Assembly (NCBI GenBank): GCA_964020085.1
Contig: OZ026599.1
Span: 32,167,229 to 32,231,228, forward strand
Origin: Micromussa lordhowensis
Lineage: Eukaryota; Cnidaria; Anthozoa; Scleractinia; Lobophylliidae
DNA: 64,000 nucleotides
Direction: 5' to 3'
The notes under the pieces: model-generated
The model's input: the letters and a program-made list of their open reading frames with translations, nothing else
What the model was told of the DNA's origin: nothing
Databases searched by the model: none
Shown: positions 58,901-64,000 of the stretch, piece after piece
Layout of the letters: each line of letters begins with the position of its first letter
Numbering within the stretch: the stretch's first letter is position 1
Made by a program: the position numbers and the translations under genes

Positions 58901-61900
58901 CATGTATATTAAATACCTGCATCACATCACTCTTCTCGATCAATGCTTTCTTTTGACTCTCCAGCCCTCGGATGCGGTCATCTCGTGCTTTCCGCCCTCC
59001 TTCCCACTCCACCATTTTGGCCCTATATTCCTACAGTGAAAGAGACAGAAGTCGACAAGTGTGGTCAGAGCTGTAGCAAGAAAAAAATTATGACTGAGGC
59101 AATGCTCACAAAACTTTAAATTCTCTTTCCAGTTATTTAGAAAAGAAAAAAAAAGACTGGGGCTAATGCCATGCTTCGCCTGTTACCGGTCACACCCCGG
59201 TTTTACTGAGAAACTTTGACTGGAAGACACTGCAGGAGTAACCTTAGGTGAATTGACGTCAAAGGCATGGAGAAACATTTAGGAGATTTTCATGTCTTTT
59301 TCGTGTACATTGATCCATCCCAGGAACATGACAATGCTTCATTCATACACTGTACCTCTAATCTATCCTTCTGTTTATCCACTTCTGAATCTCTGGACTT
59401 CAGATCTGCCAAAAGCTAATTAAAGAAATACAGACTGAATTAGAAAAGAAATAATACATGAAATAATATTCAGCACTCAGATGTTTAATTCACACACCAA
59501 ACACCACTTGTCTGCCACACAAGAATGCAACAGCACTTTATTTTTCAAAAACCAATGACTGATCAAAATTTTAATTTTGCTTGAACAAACTTGTCTTTTA
59601 TTGCCGATGTTTTGTGCAATTTGAGGTTATCAGCTTCTAAACTGGAAGATGGAAAATATGAACACTGACAGTTAAAGTTACCTGTTGCAAATGTGTTAAA
59701 GGCAAAATCAAATTTCATGCTAATAAACAATTATTGGATGAGGTTTTTGTGATATCCAGAATAATCAAGGTCGAGGTAAGAGTTATCAGCCGAAGCCGAA
59801 GGCTGAGGCTGATAACCCTTACCGAGACCTTGATTATTCTGGATATCACAAAAACCGAATCTAATAATTGTTTTATTATACATTGAACGAACGCAAAAAC
59901 TTGGAAGTCATGTTTCTGCTTCTTCACTGACGGCAAGCAACACGAATCGTGCGAAGTTGACATGATTACCCTTGGAAATCATGCATTGCGCGTGCAATCT
60001 ACAGATTATTCACTAATCTGTAGGTACAGATTAGTTAATAATCTGTAGGTTGCGCTGTTCCCCAGAATTAACAGTAGGCTTTTAGCCAATGAGAAGACAG
60101 ATGGTAACTACAATGTATAATAATAATAATTATTAGCTTACTGCGCCTTTCAATAACATGCAGACTCTAAAATTCAAAGCTCAACCAACAAACGCTTTTT
60201 TTGCTAACGTCAATCAAATGCTCAGCTGGGAGGAGCCACCAAACATTTGATTGACGGTAGCGAAAAAACGCATATGTCGGTTGAGCATTGTTATTGAAAG
60301 TCGCAGTAAATTAATCGTGCTTTGAGAAGCCATGTCCTAGTGTTTTTGTGCAGAAATCTCAAATGAGAATCAATTCAGGACATAATTATAATTCCAAATG
60401 AATTTAAATTATTAGGTGGTCTGGGTTAAAGCCCTGGAGGGAGTCACTCTGCTGTGTTGTTTGTTTACTGTCACAGTGCCTTTCTCCACCCCAGTTTAAA
60501 AATAGGCAACTGTCAATTAGTGCTAGCTAATGATAGAGGGTAAGCCCTGCAATTGCCTACTTTTACCATCCCATCCAGGGGAAGGGGAGTATAAATAGGA
60601 ACATCATGCAACAGAAACCAGAGCTACATGTAGGCACTGGCCTGATGGGCCACTAGGCTCCAATGCAGACCTCTTATTCCTATTTCAATAGTATGATATC
60701 TGGGATTGTTTGGGCAGGTGGCCTAAGCTAGACAAATGACTGGTTGGTGGTTCTGGAAACCATCTACAACTTTCAACTACAATAGTCCAAGAAGGTCCCA
60801 GTTCTTGCTGAACAAGATCTAGATTCAATAATGATGGTGATAATGAAACAAAAAATGCTTGCTACCATTTTGAAACAGTCAGATATCTTACCTGATCTCT
60901 CTCCTTTTCAATGTGTGTGGTTTGCTTGCTACTTTTCTTCTGGAGTTTTTCATGCTCATATTTCAAATGGTCAACCTTGAAAATGCGAACAATTGCAATT
61001 ATAGCTTGTAAGGGTAGAGCTCCTCGATAGCTCAAGGAGGCAGCATGGCCGAGTGGTTTAGGGCACTGGTGTTGTAATCCAGAGGTCCTGGGTTCAAGGC
61101 CTCCACTCTGTCACTAGTGGGATTGGTTTCTCGGTAGTCCCAAGTTCAAATCCTCAGTCTCGCTTTGTAAATAGCCAACTGGTCTGCCTCCTGCCAGTTG
61201 GGATTTTTAACTAATTTACATTCATTTGAAATATTTGTTTCCTTTGTTTCAGTGGCATGCCTGCAAACTAGCTAATGCTTAGTGCTAAGCTAAGTGCATA
61301 CCCACTATAAATCAGATTTTTTGTGAGCTTATAGGGAGAATACTTGAAAATTATGAGGCAACAAGAAATTACATGAAATGTTACTATTACTGTTCACCAT
61401 TCATCTTGAGTGGCCAAAAACATACAGAGGGGCCTAATCCATCAATATTTACATACATGTACATGTACAAACTTCTTCTTTCACTTCTTCTCTTGTGCAA
61501 ATGTTCATTTTATTAAGAAGGAGGTATGAAAAATGGTCTAGTACCAGACCCCTATGGGCTAAGTCATGTACTGTGTCCAGTCCCTTACTTGTAGCATTCT
61601 GCTCTTACTAGTCACCAAAATGATCACTTGATGGCTGAATTGAATTTGTTGCTCTTTAAAGATTTCTGTGACTCATTGTTTTTTCAAGTTGTCAATCAAT
61701 TCGGTGGATTGCCACAATTTAAAAAGTAATCAGTGCTGGCTTAACATTCACTGCAGCTAAACTGATTCATCATTCGTACATCAGGTATATATTGTACTTA
61801 TCAATTTAGTTGGAGGGTTGTATGGACTGAGCCCAACAAGGTCATTGCATCCAAAACCCAGAGCCCAATATTTTCCTGTCTGGCCCTCCAACTCAGTCAA

Positions 61901-63902
61901 CAAGCGTTTATCATACAAATCCTGTATGACCAGTCTGGTTTTTTTTATTATTTTTTATGGTGGAACAAGAATGCATGCACGGTAGCATTTGCTACTATTC
62001 TAGTCAGGGCTGTAGGCATTTTTTGAAAAGGCCCTACACCTTTTTTCCGGCTTTGTCACTCAGCATGTACAGACCTCATACAGGACTTTTTTCTTGTGGT
62101 TTATTTTAAAGACTAAGAGGAAAGTGATAGACTTCTATTTTTCCTTTACAGTTAACAGAAGTGGCAAGGGTATTCTATAAACATGTACATTCATTGTACA
62201 AAGAATGTGTGTAAAGTACATATCTCACCTCTTGCTTGAGATGCATCACATGTTCCTCATACTCTGAAACAATATCTCTTTGCGTCATGTCCATCTCGTC
62301 CACTTTCTGTTGAAGCCCACCTACCTGTTGAAGACAATTGATGTAACAAAAGTTCAATAAATTATTTTAAAAAATTAATCATGCAATGTACATGTACATT
62401 TATAGCATACTTCTTGCCATTTTGAAAATTACAAAGTCTGAATGGTTGGCAAAACAAAATGTTCTTTGTTATCCTTGGTGTTGTTTGTCAGGGTGGACAG
62501 TTTGGATATCAACATCTGAACGTATATTTATTCAATTTTACTAGCCCTAACTGGTGTATGACATAATTATGTTATAATGTCTTTGACACAAATTACTGAA
62601 TTAAGTAATACCTTGAACCACAGAATAGACCAGGTATGTTTTATCTAAAGAGACTTCTAATAATTGTGCAACATTTCCTGGAGTGTAATGGGCTTTAAGT
62701 TATTTAGATTGAACATTGTTTCAGAATGAATCTGCTGGTCAGAATCTCTACCAGCATTTACTAACAGGCTACTACTTGTGCTTGTTCACTTCATCTTTAG
62801 TTTCAAACCTCTTGGCTCTTCTGTTCCAGTTGAAGTTTGACAAACTCCAATTCCTTGGTTTTCTTGTCTAGTTGTATCTGAACTGCATGTATGTGGTTCT
62901 CCCATTCTGCTTTCTTGGCTGTCACCATCAGATCAATTTGCCTCATTAGCTGGAATAATTAAAAAAAGTGTGTCAATAATAATAATAAAATTGAAATTAA
63001 TTTTAATAATTATAATTGGCAAGATTTTACTTTAATTGATTAATTTAACAGAATAATCATATTACATGTAAGTTCAGTGTGCTTTTTTCACATTATAACA
63101 AATGATTTGAATAGTTCTCAATCCTGAAATTAATATTATTGATACTAACACTGTTTTTATAGCATTTCTAGCTAAAACCCACCATTTGTCAGATGGATGT
63201 CTTTTACGGCCACAGTAACTGTTATAGCTACTACAATACAGTGTACATATATTGAAAACTTACAATTACTTAATATTAACCTTCTTGATCAATAGTAAAC
63301 ACTGTTCTTAGCTGTATGTGTAGCTACTAGTGATGATTGAATGTTACCTTTAAAGTTTTTGAAGGCATCTTTGACGTGAAACTCACATTGTAAGTGTTAC
63401 TACAATGTAACAATTATAATATTATTTATAATGAATAACTTTCAATATCCTGTTATTCAAATTTATTTTAAAAAACCTGCCTATTCAAAGCCACAAGCTT
63501 AATATTAAAAAAAAACTGTGGACAGTGACACAAACAACAACGTACATTCAAGGCTATGATTAATTTAATATTTCATTTGATGAAAACACTTTTAAAAATA
63601 GGATTGACACATGTAATAGTTAGAATATTCTTCTTGTGATATAATACATGTTAAGTGTGCTCTCATGAAGTTAATGAACATTTATTTTACAGTATGTACA
63701 AATAATTATATGAATACTCAACATTGCAGGAATTTATTTTGTCTGGTTAAAAGCTCTGTATGGGAACATTTTCTATAGGTTAATGACAGAATTACTGTAC
63801 ATTTTTTGGTTATAATTTTCACCATTATTGTACAAGAGCACACAATTTCCAACCTCTCTAAGTTCTTCCTCGCATGATGTTAAAGAACCTTTCCTGATCA
63901 AG
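49668..63902 (-). CDS. CEP63: CEP63/DEUP1-type centriole duplication coiled-coil protein (23 exons in window, 5' end missing)
   Basis: CEP63 is a centriolar coiled-coil protein that works with CEP152 at the proximal centriole to support duplication; vertebrate DEUP1 is a paralogue used in multiciliated cells. Exons from 5': 63854-63902, 62809-62949, 62229-62324, 60892-60975, 59356-59415, 58917-59030, 58690-58791, 57908-57957, 57486-57588, 56979-57041, 56438-56520, 56226-56312, 55352-55408, 55206-55260, 54991-55053, 54200-54297, 53806-53905, 53409-53486, 52917-52967, 52216-52358, 51127-51287, 50628-50791, 49668-49823. Phases agree throughout, giving about 718 residues (human about 703). Diagnostic blocks: LTSCEEELRELMRQIDLMV with KKAEWE near the N-terminus (human LTSCEAELQELMKQIDIMV, KKSEWE), WE..RKARDDRI-type heptads in the middle, LRIENRHL, and the C-terminal PVTPLGARR, FLAEENRREKELERIL, DRRIADLK. 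The start codon lies beyond base 64000. Confidence 0.93.
50067..50212. mobile_element. Fold-back MITE (ATATATCAAACACTCGAGACAG)
   Basis: The left arm ATATATCAAACACTCGAGAC, CAGTGTTTCATCGGCTATCC and AAACACC pairs over about 46 bases with the right arm ending GTGTTTGATATAT. The loop is CG-rich and non-coding. It lies in the CEP63 intron before the last exon. Confidence 0.7.
50260..50520 (+). repeat. Dispersed repeat in CEP63 intron, copy 1
   Basis: Shares GCTGTGATTGGCTAC / GCATTGTGATTGGTCAC, GACCAAGCTTGTTCGGTC / GACGAAGCTTGTTCGGTC and CTCGACG[CG]CG[AT][GC]TCGATCCA with 52990-53190 in the same order. It is non-coding. Confidence 0.55.
51825..52126. mobile_element. 302-bp TIR element (GCCTCGTCCACACTA ends)
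   Basis: GCCTCGTCCACACTAT and TAGTGTGGACGGTAGGC are terminal inverted repeats. Inside are several GTTTTCGAAAA / AAAACG[CG] motifs (GAAAACGCA, CATGAAAACGAAAAG). It is a non-autonomous DNA element in a CEP63 intron. Confidence 0.65.
52384..52675 (-). mobile_element. tRNA-derived SINE, family 2, copy A
   Basis: On the minus strand it reads a tRNA-like head (AGTGCGCTCGACTCTGGATC, GGTCCGGGTTTGAGTCC B box), then ACATTGTGTTGTATTCTTGG, GTGCCTCTCTCCACCCAGG, TGTATAAATGGGTACCGGCG and GATGGACTAGCATCCC. It is nearly identical in layout to 54601-54835. Confidence 0.75.
52990..53190 (+). repeat. Dispersed repeat in CEP63 intron, copy 2
   Basis: Partner of 50260-50520 (shared GTGATTGG, AAGCTTGTTCGGTC and GACCTCGACG blocks). 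It begins about 20 bp upstream of the acceptor for exon 52917-52967. Confidence 0.5.
54601..54835 (-). mobile_element. tRNA-derived SINE, family 2, copy B
   Basis: The minus strand carries AGTGCGCTCGACTCCGGAGC, then GGTCCGGGTTCGAGCC, a better-preserved B box than in copy A, then the same body (TTCTTGGGCAAGACACTTAA, GCCTCTCTCCACCCAGGTGT). It lies in the CEP63 intron between exons 54991-55053 and 54200-54297. Confidence 0.78.
55475..55650 (+). mobile_element. tRNA-derived SINE, family 2 relative, copy C
   Basis: The plus strand GATGTGAGGTGGCTTAGCTG, TTAGCGCGCTGGACC and CAGGTCCAGGTTTGAACC form a tRNA-like head, followed by the family-2 motifs CCTCTCTCCAACCAGGGTAC and GGGGTAACCCAGTGATGGAC. It is degenerate and non-functional as a tRNA. 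Confidence 0.6.
56010..56160. repeat. GTGGGTAG-type minisatellite
   Basis: About 150 bp of imperfect 8-12 bp units (GTGGGTAG, GTAGGTGG, GTGGATGG) on the plus strand in a CEP63 intron. Confidence 0.7.
58255..58419. mobile_element. Fold-back element (GTATATGTTGCAGGTCAAAATG)
   Basis: The left arm GTATATGTTGCAGGTCAAAATG with AAATTCAGGT pairs with the right arm ACCTGAATTTCATTTTGACC with GAACATATATAC. An inner pair AATTTCCTTTGT / ACAAAGGAATTT adds to the stem. It lies in the CEP63 intron between exons 58690-58791 and 57908-57957. Confidence 0.65.
59728..59870. mobile_element. 143-bp near-perfect hairpin element
   Basis: The left arm CAATTATTGGATGAGGTTTTTGTGATATCC and onward through AATAATCAAGGTC to GTTATCAGCC pairs with its complement ending CTAATAATTG. 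The centre is GAAGCCGAAGGCTGAGGC. The two arms differ at only a few bases, which suggests a young or constrained element. Confidence 0.75.
60138..60309. mobile_element. 172-bp hairpin element (TTACTGCGCCTTTCAATAAC)
   Basis: The left arm TTACTGCGCCTTTCAATAAC, GCTCAACC, CGTCAATCAAATG pairs with the right arm CATTTGATTGACG, GGTTGAGC, GTTATTGAAAGTCGCAGTAA. It is separated by about 260 bp from the preceding hairpin, with a small palindrome (CAGATTA..TAATCTG) between them. Confidence 0.7.
60452..60665 (+). mobile_element. SINE family 2, degenerate copy D without tRNA head
   Basis: Plus-strand TTTACTGTCACAGTGCCTTT, CTCCACCCCAG, then CATCCCATCCAGGGGAAGGGGA and CTGATGGGCCACTAGGCTCC match the body and 3' end of copies A and B. 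The tRNA-like head is not recognisable. Confidence 0.6.
61036..61310 (+). mobile_element. tRNA-derived SINE, family 1, plus-strand copy
   Basis: GGAGGCAGCATGGCCGAGTG (A box) and GGTCCTGGGTTCAAGGCC (B box) give the best tRNA-Leu-like head of the family. The body has CCAACTGGTCTGCCTCC and TTTCAGTGGCATGCCTGC, ending with GCTAATGCTTAGTGCTAAGC. It lies in the CEP63 intron between exons 62229-62324 and 60892-60975. Confidence 0.78.
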
Positions 63903-64000
63903 CTAGAAAAGGAAAGAAAAAAAAACACATACCACTATGTGTCAAAATTGTTATCTACAGTGTACTAGTTCATACATTATACATGCGTACACTGTTCAGT
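62325..64000. other. CEP63 intronic sequence around two short exons
   Basis: Apart from the exons 62809-62949 and 63854-63902 this is AT-rich intron. No element with clear ends was found. The final 98 bases hold the acceptor of the first visible exon (TTTTTTTCTTTCCTTTTCTAG on the minus strand) and no start codon in frame. Confidence 0.55.

Noticed and set aside
61036..61110. Functional tRNA-Leu gene
   Set aside because: The best tRNA-like head of the SINE family, but it continues into the shared SINE body and lacks a paired acceptor stem.

Overview
The window looks like a piece of an animal nuclear genome: AT-rich, with long intergenic stretches, short exons separated by GT-AG introns, and dense dispersed repeats (LINE remnants, tRNA-derived SINEs, many fold-back or MITE-like elements). 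Three conserved metazoan genes are recognisable, and together with the repeat style they suggest a cnidarian, most likely an anthozoan such as a stony coral. The species assignment is inference. No bacterial operon, CRISPR array, rRNA gene or functional tRNA gene was seen.

Layout. (1) 1-6091: no convincing gene. (2) 6092-27093, minus strand: a 19-exon gene of about 719 codons, orthologous to TBRG1 (NIAM). Its FYRN and FYRC regions are clear. Upstream of the known TBRG1 homology, in the same reading phase, lies a HARE-HTH-like winged-helix domain plus an acidic stretch, which human TBRG1 as I know it lacks. The introns carry a truncated CR1/L2-type LINE (about 15526-18060), SINEs, MITEs and a minisatellite. 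(3) 28671-31253 and 32348-35839, plus strand: a tandem pair of three-exon genes for tiny membrane proteins (72 and 68 aa) with the same exon architecture. Each has a signal peptide, a very short acidic ectodomain, one transmembrane helix, a CCC motif and a short basic tail. I recognise no family. (4) 38124-43774, minus strand: a complete five-exon SLC16 monocarboxylate-transporter-like gene (524 aa). (5) About 44-49.4 kb: no gene seen; it contains a large fold-back element. (6) 49668-63902, minus strand: 23 exons (about 718 codons) of a CEP63/DEUP1-type centriole protein. Only the extreme N-terminal exon lies beyond the right edge.

The conserved genes have unrelated jobs (chromatin or p53-linked growth control, monocarboxylate transport, centriole duplication) and show no operon-like logic. 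The most unusual items are the HARE-HTH plus TBRG1 gene structure and the tandem micro-membrane-protein pair with a shared upstream block. Exon boundaries were derived by hand from splice signals, phase continuity and remembered family resemblance. No alignment or database search was run.
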